DNA of 64,000 nt from Hallerella sp963660435. Lineage in GTDB: Bacteria > Fibrobacterota > Fibrobacteria > Fibrobacterales > Fibrobacteraceae. Positions within the stretch are counted from its first letter, which is position 1. Each line of letters begins with the position of its first letter. Location of the stretch: positions 62,001 through 126,000 of the forward strand of contig CAVKYI010000004.1 in NCBI GenBank assembly GCA_963660435.1. Reading direction: 5' to 3'. Under the pieces are notes generated by a model that was not told the origin of the DNA, did no database searches, and saw only the letters and a list, made by a program, of their open reading frames with translations. A program made the translations under genes and the position numbers. Shown here one piece after another: positions 18,731 to 26,879 of this stretch.

Positions 18731-18748
18731 CCGAAGAGTCAAGACAAA

Positions 18749-19741
18749 CTAATCCCAGTTCCCCAGCACGATCAGATCGATCGAATAATCCGATGTGCCT
18801 ATATTTTTCGGCAACGCGGGAAGAACGACAAAGAAGCCTTTGCCTGTCGAGGCGTCAAACTTGGGCGTAATGACGACATAGGATGTTATCATTTCAAAGT
18901 CGTTCGCCTTGTCCGACAGCTTGCTTTCGTTGTAGCGGAAGTCCGTCATCTTCGCCGAAGCGGGATCTTCCGCATAGTTTAGACCGCTAGATTCTTCTTC
19001 CCCGATTTTCGAAGCGCTGGCCGCGCCTAGGGATGCATTGGTGAAAAGCGTCGCCATGCGGCTTTCCCGCCCGAGATAGAGGTCAATCGATTCCGCATTC
19101 GCGTCCCGTTCCGCAGAAAGATAGGTCGTCCAGGAATCCAGATCGATGGCGTTCTTTTCGACCGCCTGGGTGGAAAGCGTCACCTTTTTCGCAGTGAGAA
19201 CGGGAACTTCCGCAGCGGAACTGCTCGAAACTTCAACCGGGCAGGTCTTTTCGAATGTCGTCGAATCCTTGGCGACAATCTGCACGGCATCGTTATGCGC
19301 ATAGACGACGATGTAGGCAGTCAAAGTTCCGCAGTCTTCGAAAGAATCGAGAATGACAGCGGGCTTCAGCTCCTTGCCAATCGAAAGGCTTTGCCTCTGG
19401 GAATAGTTCACGACATCCATGGTGAAGTTCGCCTCGATCGGCAGTCCGCTCTCGTTCCCGAGAATCAGGGAAACGGAATCGATAAAAACCGCCGTATCGG
19501 CTTCCCAGTTGACGCCGACGCTTCCGTTAAACTTCAGTTCCGACGCGCTGGCGTAGGCTGTATTGAAATTCGAAATTTCGATCAGGGAATCCGCATTCGA
19601 TTCCGGAAGAACGATCGGCGCCGCCGCGCTGCTGCTCGAAGAATCCTCCGTCGAAGAACCGGAAGAGGAATCGCTTCCGCAAGCGACAAGCCCAAAGGAC
19701 GACACGAGGCAGAGAGACATCAGGATTTTCTTCAAGTTCAT
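18749..19741 (-). CDS. Lipoprotein with serine-rich linker
   Basis: About 330 residues. The signal peptide ends in the lipobox LVACGSDSSSG and is followed by a Ser-rich linker (STEDSSSSSAAAP) typical of Fibrobacter envelope proteins. Two similar halves are separated by a second SSSAAE linker. Each contains a NxxYASASEL- or WTTYLSAERD-type beta segment, suggesting a duplicated beta domain. Function unknown. The ATG at 19741 is chosen: AGGAAAGG lies just upstream and the signal peptide starts there. Monocistronic between two terminators. Confidence 0.75.
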   Translation of the reverse strand: MNLKKILMSLCLVSSFGLVACGSDSSSGSSTEDSSSSSAAAPIVLPESNADSLIEISNFNTAYASASELKFNGSVGVNWEADTAVFIDSVSLILGNESGLPIEANFTMDVVNYSQRQSLSIGKELKPAVILDSFEDCGTLTAYIVVYAHNDAVQIVAKDSTTFEKTCPVEVSSSSAAEVPVLTAKKVTLSTQAVEKNAIDLDSWTTYLSAERDANAESIDLYLGRESRMATLFTNASLGAASASKIGEEESSGLNYAEDPASAKMTDFRYNESKLSDKANDFEMITSYVVITPKFDASTGKGFFVVLPALPKNIGTSDYSIDLIVLGNWD

Positions 19742-19840
19742 AGAATACCTTTCCTTTTTTTCTGAAAATACACAAATTTTCGGGAAAAGGTTCACTTCTT
19801 CGGGAATGTTTGCCGCAAAATGCATCCAAACGGCACAAAA

Positions 19841-19872
19841 GAAAACGGGAAAGCCGAATTCGACCTTCCCGT
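19841..19872 (-). terminator. Intrinsic terminator of gpmI
   Basis: An 8-bp stem AACGGGAA with TTCCCGTT around a 14-base loop, followed on the minus strand by TTTTCTTTTG. It lies 25 bases after the gpmI stop. Confidence 0.7.
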
Positions 19873-19897
19873 TCCAGTTTTTTCGCAACGCTACCGG

Positions 19898-21532
19898 CTA
19901 CTTGATGGCGAGCATCGAATCGTCCCAGGCTTCGTGCTTTTCGAATCCCAGGAGATTCGCCGTCGTCGCAGCGAGGTTCGAGAGTCCCCAGTTGCCGGCC
20001 TTCAGGGAAAGCCGACCGCCGGTCACGTTATCGTAGAGAATGCACGGAACCGGGTTCAGCGTATGGGAAGTCTTGGCCTTGATCGAGCCGTCCTTGTTCG
20101 TTTTCGGAAGCCCGGTCTTCTTGTCGATATCGTACATTTCGTCCGCGTTTCCGTGATCCGCCGTGATTAGAGCGACGCCACCCATCGCGTCGAGCACGGG
20201 GAGGAACCGGGCCAAGGCCAGGTCCACCGCTTCCACTGCCATCGTCGCCGCCCGGAGGCTTCCCGTATGACCGACCATGTCGCCGTTCGGGAAATTGCAG
20301 CGGAGCGTGTTGTACTTGCCGCTTTTCACGGCTTCGATCATCGCGTCGGTGATTTCCGCGGACTTCATCCACGGGCGCTGTTCGAACGGAACCACGTCGG
20401 ACGGGATTTCGAGATACGTTTCGCCGTCAAACTTGTTGGAGCGGTTGCCGTTCCAGAAGTATGTGACATGCCCATACTTTTGCGTTTCCGAGCAGGCAAA
20501 CTGCTTGAGTCCCGCTTCGCTGAACCATTCGCCGCTCGTGTTTTCGATTGCGGGAGGCGGAACGAGGAAGCGCTTCGGAAGCTTCAGGTCTCCATCGTAC
20601 TGGAGCATTCCCGCGTATTCCACCTTCGGGAAGCGGACACGGTCGAATTCCGTAAAGTTCTCTTCTTCGAAGGCGCGCGTAATTTCAATCGCGCGGTCCC
20701 CGCGGAAATTGAAGTACACGACCGAATCGCCATCCTGGATCGTGCCGACCGGCTTGCCGTCCTTCGCAATCACGAACGGGGGAAGATCCTGGTCTATCGC
20801 CTTCGTCTCGTCGCGGAGCGTGTTCACGGCTTCCGTCGTATTCGCAAAGAAGCGGCCTTCACCGAGAACGTGCGTTTTCCATCCGAGTTCGACCATCTTC
20901 CAGTTGGCGTTGTAACGGTCCATCGTAATCTTCATGCGTCCACCGCCCGAAGCGATGCACACGTCGAAGTCGTCCGAGCGAAGTTCGTCGAGGAACTTTT
21001 CGAACGGTTCCACGTAATCGAGCGCAGACGTTTCCGGGACGTCGCGACCGTCCAGCAAGACATGGATGCGGACCCGCTTGAGCCCTTCCTTTTTCGCTTC
21101 GGCGACCATCGCCTTTAGATGCGCGATATTCGAATGGACGTTGCCGTCGCTGAAAAGTCCGATAAAGTGAAGCGTGCCGTTCTTTTCGCGAACGTTTTCC
21201 GCGATTTCCTTCCACGCGGAACGGCGGAAGATTTCGCCCGTTTCGATGGACTTGGCGACAAGGGCCGCTCCCTGTTCATAGACCTGTCCCGCGCCAATCG
21301 CGTTGTGACCGACTTCCGAGTTTCCCATGTCCGCATCGCTCGGCATGCCGACAGCCGTTCCATGGGCCTTCAAAAGCACATGGCTGTACTTCTGCATCAG
21401 CCGGTCGAGCAGCGGTTTCCGGGCCTGCGCTACCGCGTTGCCCTCTTCCTTGGGGCTGTAGCCGACACCGTCCATCACGATCGTGACAACAGGACCTTTG
21501 ATTCCTTCAAAACAGGAAAGTTTCTTAAGCAT
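19898..21532 (-). CDS. gpmI: 2,3-bisphosphoglycerate-independent phosphoglycerate mutase
   Basis: 544 residues. It interconverts 3- and 2-phosphoglycerate in glycolysis using two Mn ions. Metal ligand Asp21 lies in IVMDGVGYS and catalytic Ser72 in DADMGNSEVGHNAIGAGQ. SDGNVHSN, LLDGRDVPETSA and the C-terminal ITADHGNADEM are also present. It is slightly longer than the usual 510 residues because of inserts in the C-terminal half. The ATG at 21532 has AGGAG 8 bases upstream, so the longer 5' extension is not coding. Confidence 0.94.
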   Translation of the reverse strand: MLKKLSCFEGIKGPVVTIVMDGVGYSPKEEGNAVAQARKPLLDRLMQKYSHVLLKAHGTAVGMPSDADMGNSEVGHNAIGAGQVYEQGAALVAKSIETGEIFRRSAWKEIAENVREKNGTLHFIGLFSDGNVHSNIAHLKAMVAEAKKEGLKRVRIHVLLDGRDVPETSALDYVEPFEKFLDELRSDDFDVCIASGGGRMKITMDRYNANWKMVELGWKTHVLGEGRFFANTTEAVNTLRDETKAIDQDLPPFVIAKDGKPVGTIQDGDSVVYFNFRGDRAIEITRAFEEENFTEFDRVRFPKVEYAGMLQYDGDLKLPKRFLVPPPAIENTSGEWFSEAGLKQFACSETQKYGHVTYFWNGNRSNKFDGETYLEIPSDVVPFEQRPWMKSAEITDAMIEAVKSGKYNTLRCNFPNGDMVGHTGSLRAATMAVEAVDLALARFLPVLDAMGGVALITADHGNADEMYDIDKKTGLPKTNKDGSIKAKTSHTLNPVPCILYDNVTGGRLSLKAGNWGLSNLAATTANLLGFEKHEAWDDSMLAIK

Positions 21533-21583
21533 TTTGATACTCCTAATTTGTTTCGGGAGTAAATCTAAAAAAAATCCGCTCCG

Positions 21584-21609
21584 AAAAAGCGCTTGGAAAC
21601 TCTCAAGCG
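21584..21609 (-). terminator. Possible terminator upstream of gpmI
   Basis: The minus strand reads a CGCTTG/CAAGCG stem with an 8-base loop followed by CTTTTT. It sits about 50 bases before the gpmI start and about 190 bases after the stop of the lipoprotein gene. It may end that transcript or act as an attenuator. The 21610-21800 stretch contains no gene but holds a GTCCCGG/CCGGGAC hairpin. Confidence 0.45.
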
Positions 21610-21800
21610 TCCCTCGACTCACCCCTTGAAGCCGTTCGAAACGCTTGCGCGGCGCATCGTTCAATCTGGCCCCAAGGCACTTTTTTTGACCGGATGAAAC
21701 CCATAGGTCCCGGTATCCTCCCCGGGACGCCTTGTTTCCTCATTCAACTTTATTTGATATACGCTACCCGGTCGTTCCCAGGTGTCCCAATCTCTCGGTT

Positions 21801-22184
21801 TCAGGCTGTACCACCGGTTACCCTGAGATAGTTCGACATTGCCACCAAAACCTCCTTGTTGACCGTTCTGTATATATCCATTACGCCGCTGTAGTAATAC
21901 GGCTTGAACAGCTCGCCATTGTAGCTGAACGGGACAGATGCATCATAGCACCGATACGAATTGTCATCGAAATGCAGGCAAAATCGCGAACGGTCTTCGT
22001 AACGGGTAATTTTTACCTGCGTATGCAAATGGATCGTGTCTTCCACAGGTTCATGGGTAAGGCAGCCGAAACGCTGGAACGTGCCGTAGCTATCCGAGTG
22101 GACTCCAATTACGCGCGAATCGCCATTTTCCGAAACGCAAGCCGATAGCGACAGAAGCGAAAATAAAAGCAAAATCCTTTTCAT
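21801..22184 (-). CDS. Small lipoprotein
   Basis: 127 residues. Signal peptide MKRILLLFSLLSLSAC with lipobox LSAC; the mature part has two cysteine pairs (FGCLTHE, FCLHFDDNSYRCYDAS) and many aromatic residues. No family recognised. The ATG at 22184 overlaps (ATGA) the end of a 62-codon open frame of doubtful reality upstream. It is the first intact gene beyond the cas9 remnant, so it may mark the edge of the deletion. Confidence 0.65.
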   Translation of the reverse strand: MKRILLLFSLLSLSACVSENGDSRVIGVHSDSYGTFQRFGCLTHEPVEDTIHLHTQVKITRYEDRSRFCLHFDDNSYRCYDASVPFSYNGELFKPYYYSGVMDIYRTVNKEVLVAMSNYLRVTGGTA

Positions 22185-22254
22185 CGTATTTTTCCAGACC
22201 AAGAGCCTGTCCATCCGATGAAGGGAAACATCGGGAACTCGACAGGAAAAGGGC

Positions 22255-22297
22255 GCGCCCACGGAGCAAGGATACAGTCGTCGAACTCCGTGGGCGC
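22255..22297. repeat. Perfect 12-bp inverted repeat
   Basis: GCGCCCACGGAG (22255-22266) and CTCCGTGGGCGC (22286-22297) are exact inverted copies with a 19-base loop. On the minus strand the stem is followed by GCCCTTTTCC, so it may be a weak terminator between the cas9 remnant and the small lipoprotein gene. Confidence 0.6.
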
Positions 22298-22396
22298 TAC
22301 AACCACAACCCGACGACCGTAAATGCGATGTTTCACCAGATCCATCAAAACTTGACAACCGTGGTACACGGCAAAATATTATATTAGAACCAGCGT

Positions 22397-22564
22397 TTAC
22401 AGCTTGCATTCCTTTTTAGACGCCGTGCTGACAAAATTATCAAAGCTAATGGTGCGGACGCCTAGCTTGACAATGGACGATTTTTCGGAATCGCTTTCCG
22501 CTTCGTTTACCACCGCCCAGCCAATGCTGTTCGTTCCCAAATCCAGTCCGAGAATCTTTTTCAT
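22397..22564 (-). pseudogene. cas9: cas9 N-terminal remnant (type II CRISPR-Cas)
   Basis: A 55-codon frame starting at ATG 22564 with GGAGAT about 7 bases upstream. It begins MKKILGLDLGTNSIGWAVV, the RuvC-I motif that opens Cas9, with the catalytic Asp at residue 8, and continues VKLGVRTISFDNFVST. It then ends at a TAA (22397-22399). Complete Cas9 is more than 1000 residues, so over 90% is missing, and no HNH, RuvC-II/III, cas1 or cas2 sequence follows before the next gene. The candidate tracrRNA divergently upstream supports the identification. It was absent from routine ORF calling because of its size. Confidence 0.85.
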
Positions 22565-22780
22565 CTACAATCTCCATCGACAAAATGTCAATATGCCTCA
22601 ATATATACAATTTCCCATCAAAATCCTTTGTTTTTTGCTAGAATTCATTAAATTTTCCCGAACTTCAAGACATTTCGGCAATCGAAAAATTTTAAAATCT
22701 AGCTACATTAATTGACAAAATATGACATTTCAAGATTTATTCCGATTTTCAGGAAAACATCCTGAATTTCGCATTCGCTA

Positions 22781-22809
22781 TTGACTTTCTCCCTTTAAAA
22801 GGCTATATT
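22781..22809 (+). promoter_or_regulatory. Sigma70-type promoter of the tracrRNA
   Basis: TTGACT (22781-22786) and TATATT (22804-22809) separated by exactly 17 bases, near-consensus -35 and -10 boxes. The predicted transcript starts near 22816 and runs into the terminator at 22870-22900. Confidence 0.8.
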
Positions 22810-22815
22810 GAAGAC

Positions 22816-22900
22816 GCTAACAATCTGAAAGCAATTCACAATAAGGATTATTCCGTTGTGAAAACATCTAGAGCGGCGCGCAAGCGTCGCTCTCTTTTTT
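22816..22900 (+). ncRNA. Candidate tracrRNA of a type II-C CRISPR system
   Basis: About 85 nt between a strong promoter and an intrinsic terminator. The 5' part, ACAATCTGAAAGCAATTCAC, would be the anti-repeat: its complement, read as TTGTGAATTGCTTTCAG, resembles the repeats beginning GTTGTGA.TTGCTTTC of Bacteroidota-type II-C arrays. It is followed by AATAAGGATTATTCCGTTG, a small GGA/TCC nexus-like hairpin, then TGAAAACAT and the terminator stem, which is the usual tracrRNA order. Position, divergent and about 250 bases from a cas9 start, fits as well. No matching CRISPR array is in the window. Comparison to known repeats is from memory. Confidence 0.8.
22870..22900 (+). terminator. Terminator of the tracrRNA
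   Basis: AGAGCGGCG (22870-22878) pairs with CGTCGCTCT (22885-22893), nine pairs including one G-U, around a 6-base loop, followed by CTTTTTT. Confidence 0.85.
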
Positions 22901-22923
22901 GTCTTTAGCGGGCCGAACCGGAA

Positions 22924-25074
22924 TCAGCCCCGCCCCCGGATAATGTCGCGCAAGCGGGCCGCTTCCTCGAAATCCAGACGCGCGGCGGCAGCCTTCATCT
23001 TCGCTTCGAGTTCCTCGATCGAATCGTTTTCGTCCGAGTCGTTCGCTTCTTCCGGAAGGCGCTTTCCCTGACCGTTTCTTTTCGCCTTTTTTCCCTTTCC
23101 CATGATGTCGCCGAGCGGATCCGGAACTTCCATGTCGCCTTCGAGCTTTCGGCTGACGGTTTTCGGAACGATTCCATGTTCCTCGTTGAAGGCCTCCTGC
23201 ACTTGCCGTCTGCGGCGCGTTTCCGCCAAGGCCTTTTCCAGACTTTCCGTCATCGCGTCGGCAAAGAGGATTACCGTGCCGTTGACATTTCGGCTGGCAC
23301 GTCCCATCGTCTGGATCAGGCTCCTGTAGTTTCGCAAGAAGCCTTCCTTGTCCGCATCGAGAATCGCCACGAGGGAAACTTCCGGAAGGTCAAGGCCCTC
23401 GCGAAGCAGGTTGATCCCGACAAGAACGTCGAAGTCTCCCTTGCGAAGCCCGCGCAAGATCTGGTGGCGTTCGAGCGTCTTGATTTCGCTGTGCAGATAG
23501 CGCGCCTTGACATTTACCGACAGCAAGAAGTCCGTCAGGTCCTGGGCCATTTTCTTCGTCAGCGTCGTCACCAGGACGCGTTCGCCCCGAGCGGTCACTT
23601 CCGAGATGCGCCCGAGCAGGACGTCCACCTGCCCCTTGACCGGATACAGCTCGATTTTCGGGTCGAGAAGCCCCGTCGGGCGATTAATCTGTTCGACAAC
23701 GATTCCGCCAGTCTTCTTCAGTTCGTAATCCCCGGGAGTCGCGCTCACGAAGAGAACCTGCTTCGGATAGACCGATTCGAATTCGTCGAAGTTCATCGGG
23801 CGGTTGTCTAGCGCACACGGCAAGCGGAATCCATATTGCACGAGGTTCGTCTTGCGCGACTTGTCGCCCTCGGACATGCCGCCTATCTGCGGAACGCTCG
23901 CATGGCTTTCGTCAATCATCAAGAGCCAATCGTCGCCAAAATAGTCGAGAAGCGTAAAAGGCCGCGTACCGGGCATTCTCTCTTCCACGATCCGCGAATA
24001 GTTTTCGATTCCCGAGCAGATTCCCGTCGCCCGGATCATTTCCATGTCGTAACGGGTACGGCTTTCCAGGCGCGCACGCGCAAGGACACGCGAATCCGCT
24101 TCGGAAACGTTTCCCGCCTTGCGAAACGCCGCTTCCTCCTTCGTCAACTGCTCGAGCCTTGCGGAAAGTTCCCGTTCGATATCCTGCGCAATGCGTTCCC
24201 GGGAATCTTCGCGCGTCACGAAGTGCCTTGCCGGAGCGATGCGGACATCTTTCAGCTCTTCCTTGACATCGCCCGTCACCAGGTCGAACCGGCAAATTCT
24301 ATCCACCTCGTCGCCAAAAAGCTCGATTCGGATTCCCACGTCGTCGTAGCTCGGATAGACTTCGATTACGTCGCCGCGGACACGGAACGATCCCCGTTCG
24401 AGCGCAAAGTCGTTCCGCTGGTATTGAATGTGAACTAGCTCCATCAGTATCTGGTCGCGTTCCCGGATTTCCCCCACTTTCAGGCGGACCATCAATTCAA
24501 AATATTCCTTCGGGGAACCCAGACCGTAAATGCAGCTGACGCTCGCCACGATAATCGTATCGCGCCGGGTCAAGAGATTCGAAGTCGCCCGCAAGCGGAG
24601 CTTGTCGATTTCGTCGTTGATCGAAGCGTCCTTTTCGATATACGTATCCGTGTGGACGATATAGGCTTCGGGTTGGTAATAGTCGTAATAGCTGACAAAA
24701 TATTCGACCGCGTTGTTCGGGAAGAAGGTTTTGAACTCCTGATAGAGCTGCGCCGCCAGCGTCTTGTTGTGCGTAAGAACGAGCGTCGGCTTCCCCACGT
24801 TCCGGATGACGTTCGCCATGGTAAACGTTTTCCCGGATCCCGTCACGCCGAGCAGACACTGGAAACGTTCTCCGCGGGCGAATCCTTCCGAAAGTTCGCG
24901 AATCGCTTCGGGCTGGTCGCCCGCCGCCGCATAGTCGCTGTGCAGTTCAAACTTCGCTCGGGTCGGTTCCAGGAATTGCGGAAGCGTTCCCGGTTTGCTT
25001 CGTTCGGGAGAAAGTTTTTCGAGAAGAGGTTTCTGATACGGATCCGGGCGGATCGATTTGCGAGCGCGGGCCAT
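22924..25074 (-). CDS. uvrB: Excinuclease ABC subunit B
   Basis: 716 residues. UvrB verifies DNA damage and bridges UvrA and UvrC in nucleotide excision repair. Walker A LLGVTGSGKTFT is at about 75-86 and the beta-hairpin YYDYYQPEAYI follows. Helicase motifs include MIDESHAS, VSATPGDYE and TMGRASRNVNG. The C-terminal UvrC-interacting UVR domain is IEELEAKMKAAAARLDFEEAA. The N-terminus is about 35-40 residues longer than in E. coli (basic MARARKSIRPDPYQK) and a charged linker precedes UVR. The ATG at 25074 has no clear ribosome site; a GTG at 25110 is an alternative. Divergent from the DprA-like gene. Confidence 0.95.
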   Translation of the reverse strand: MARARKSIRPDPYQKPLLEKLSPERSKPGTLPQFLEPTRAKFELHSDYAAAGDQPEAIRELSEGFARGERFQCLLGVTGSGKTFTMANVIRNVGKPTLVLTHNKTLAAQLYQEFKTFFPNNAVEYFVSYYDYYQPEAYIVHTDTYIEKDASINDEIDKLRLRATSNLLTRRDTIIVASVSCIYGLGSPKEYFELMVRLKVGEIRERDQILMELVHIQYQRNDFALERGSFRVRGDVIEVYPSYDDVGIRIELFGDEVDRICRFDLVTGDVKEELKDVRIAPARHFVTREDSRERIAQDIERELSARLEQLTKEEAAFRKAGNVSEADSRVLARARLESRTRYDMEMIRATGICSGIENYSRIVEERMPGTRPFTLLDYFGDDWLLMIDESHASVPQIGGMSEGDKSRKTNLVQYGFRLPCALDNRPMNFDEFESVYPKQVLFVSATPGDYELKKTGGIVVEQINRPTGLLDPKIELYPVKGQVDVLLGRISEVTARGERVLVTTLTKKMAQDLTDFLLSVNVKARYLHSEIKTLERHQILRGLRKGDFDVLVGINLLREGLDLPEVSLVAILDADKEGFLRNYRSLIQTMGRASRNVNGTVILFADAMTESLEKALAETRRRRQVQEAFNEEHGIVPKTVSRKLEGDMEVPDPLGDIMGKGKKAKRNGQGKRLPEEANDSDENDSIEELEAKMKAAAARLDFEEAARLRDIIRGRG

Positions 25075-25185
25075 GGCGACAATGTAGCAATCGGAGCCTA
25101 GTCGATCCACACTGCCTATTTGCTATATTGCTCTCCAGTCGCGCGACATGGATTCCCCGTGGAGCGTTTTTTTTCGAGGTATGGA

Positions 25186-25668
25186 ATGAAGGAAGAATTC
25201 AACGGTCGCCAGGCGACGGGAAACGCCAAGCTTTGGCACGAAACGAAAATCGCGTTTTTCGCATCGAGAGATTCGAGCGAAATCGTCAAGGAAAAGATTC
25301 GCTGCTGGGGCAGAAACCAGGCAAGGAACGGGATCTGCCTTGTCGGAGCGTTCCATTCCGAAGCGGAAAGCGCCCTGTTTCACGCGGCGTTAAGAAACGG
25401 CGGAAAGGCCATCTGGATACTAGGCAAGTCCATCCCCGGGGAACTATCCCGCGAAGAGGCGAAAGCCCTCGCCGAAGACCGCCTGCTTATCGTCTCCTGC
25501 TTTCGGCGCGAACATTGCACCGCCGCAACTTCCCGCTACGCAAATCACGTCGCCGCGATGCATTCGGATGCCATCGTCTTTGCGCATATCTCGGACAGAA
25601 GCCGTCTCTTTCCGTTCTACCGCCGGATTAGCGAAAAGCGCAAAGGTTCCGTCACCCGGATCAAATAG
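25186..25668 (+). CDS. DprA/Smf-like Rossmann-fold (SLOG superfamily) protein
   Basis: 160 residues. The core GICLVGAFHSEAESALFHAALRNGGKAIWILGKSIP resembles the DprA Rossmann segment where a GFHSPLE-type loop binds nucleic acid. It is followed by LLIVSCFRREHCTAATSRYANHVAAMHSDAIVFAH, like the RNR/ISGLS-DAVVV part of the family. It is much shorter than DprA (about 300-380 residues), so it is a stand-alone domain with unknown ligand. The ATG at 25186 is chosen with GAGG 7 bases upstream. Divergent from uvrB, convergent with recF. Confidence 0.55.
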   Translation: MKEEFNGRQATGNAKLWHETKIAFFASRDSSEIVKEKIRCWGRNQARNGICLVGAFHSEAESALFHAALRNGGKAIWILGKSIPGELSREEAKALAEDRLLIVSCFRREHCTAATSRYANHVAAMHSDAIVFAHISDRSRLFPFYRRISEKRKGSVTRIK

Positions 25669-25781
25669 GCGTTTCATCCGACAATCGCATTCAACATTCA
25701 CCGTTCGTCATCCATTTGCATTAAAAAAGCCTGGGATGACTATCTATATCGGCAAACCCGGAGCCTTGAAAGGCGAACCGA

Positions 25782-26873
25782 CTACATTTCGATTTTCGCA
25801 TTTGCCGCGAACGGCAAGTCCTCGGCCCGTGGCGTCGCGACAAAGACCTGGCATTTCTTTTCGCGGATGATGTCCGCCACGGCTCCGCGCCTGTTCCTGT
25901 CGAGTTCCGCAAAGATGTCGTCGAGAAGAAGTACGGGCCTTGCCAGGTGTTCGCTAGCCAGGTCCGAAGCCGCAAGGCGAAGGGCTATCGTCGCGCTGCG
26001 GCACTGTCCCTGGGAACCCGCCGTCCGCATTTCGTGCCCGTGGAGCGAAATCTTCAAATCGTCCTTGTGCGGACCGGCAAGCGAAATTCCCTGCATTCTT
26101 TCCGCGAAGTCGAGAGATTCCAGCTTTTCGGCAAAGGCCTGGCGGAGGGAATTTTCCGACATCCCATGTTCCGCCACCGAGCTTTTGTAGCCGACAGCGA
26201 CAGCATCGCCTTTCCCGTCGAGCATTTCGTAATACATACAGACTAACGGAGAAATTTCCGAGACAAGTCCCAGGCGTTCCTGCCAGACCGATGCCGCCAA
26301 ATCGATCAGTTGCCCGGTGAGAACGGAAAAAAGTTCCTCGCCGCCGACAGCATCGCCCGACTTGTTCTGTCGCAGCCACTGGTTTCTCTCCGCAAGGACG
26401 CGCCGATAGCGACGGAGCAAGTCCGCATTGCGCGCGTTTCGAAAGCAGAGAAGCTCGTCCAGATAGCGGCGGCGTATCTCCGGAGCGCCGCGAACCATTT
26501 CCATGTCGGCGGGCTGCATGATGACCGCGGGTATCGTCCCGAAAAAGGAAGCAGCGCCCTTGCAAGGCGTCCCGTCCTTTTTCGCCGTAACGCCCCTGTT
26601 CCTGTTCACGGAAAGCGCCCTTTCGAAAATCCTTTCGGATTCAGAACTTTCCGAAAGCTTTCCCCGCAAGATCATCTCGGAAGCGTCCCAGCCTACCAAG
26701 TCCAAAAGGCTGTGCGAACGAAACGAAAAACCTTCGCAAAGAAGATGTATCGCTTCGAGAAGCGTCGTCTTTCCCGTTCCGTTTTTCCCGCAAACAACCG
26801 TAAAGCCGTCTTCGAACTCGAAATGTCCTTCCTGCATGTTGCGCAAGGAAACAAAAGACAGCGAACGGATCAT
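25782..26873 (-). CDS. recF: DNA replication and repair protein RecF
   Basis: 363 residues, standard length. An SMC-like ATPase that loads RecA at single-stranded gaps. Walker A CGKNGTGKTT is at about residues 29-38; the family segment PAVIMQPADMEMVRGAPEIRRRYLDELL follows. The signature GSQGQCRSATIALRLA and Walker B VLLLDDIFAELD are near the C-terminus. It is not next to dnaA/dnaN here; instead it follows a TetR regulator by 6 bases, an unusual setting. Confidence 0.92.
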   Translation of the reverse strand: MIRSLSFVSLRNMQEGHFEFEDGFTVVCGKNGTGKTTLLEAIHLLCEGFSFRSHSLLDLVGWDASEMILRGKLSESSESERIFERALSVNRNRGVTAKKDGTPCKGAASFFGTIPAVIMQPADMEMVRGAPEIRRRYLDELLCFRNARNADLLRRYRRVLAERNQWLRQNKSGDAVGGEELFSVLTGQLIDLAASVWQERLGLVSEISPLVCMYYEMLDGKGDAVAVGYKSSVAEHGMSENSLRQAFAEKLESLDFAERMQGISLAGPHKDDLKISLHGHEMRTAGSQGQCRSATIALRLAASDLASEHLARPVLLLDDIFAELDRNRRGAVADIIREKKCQVFVATPRAEDLPFAANAKIEM

Positions 26874-26879
26874 GAAAGG

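Noticed and set aside
21533..21800. SRP RNA, tmRNA or RNase P gene
   Set aside because: The hairpins were compared by eye with the conserved cores of these RNAs and no diagnostic motif was found.
22181..22369. 62-codon minus-strand frame before the small lipoprotein
   Set aside because: It has an ATGA overlap but no ribosome site, no family, and contains the perfect inverted repeat; noted under findings but not called.
22845..22910. Tiny peptide frame starting at the GTG after AAGGATTATTCC
   Set aside because: The 16-codon frame lies inside the tracrRNA nexus and terminator; the RNA explanation is better.
25696..25740. GTCATCC/GGATGAC inverted pair between the DprA-like gene and recF
   Set aside because: Only 7 bp and lacks the rest of the extragenic repeat; could be chance.
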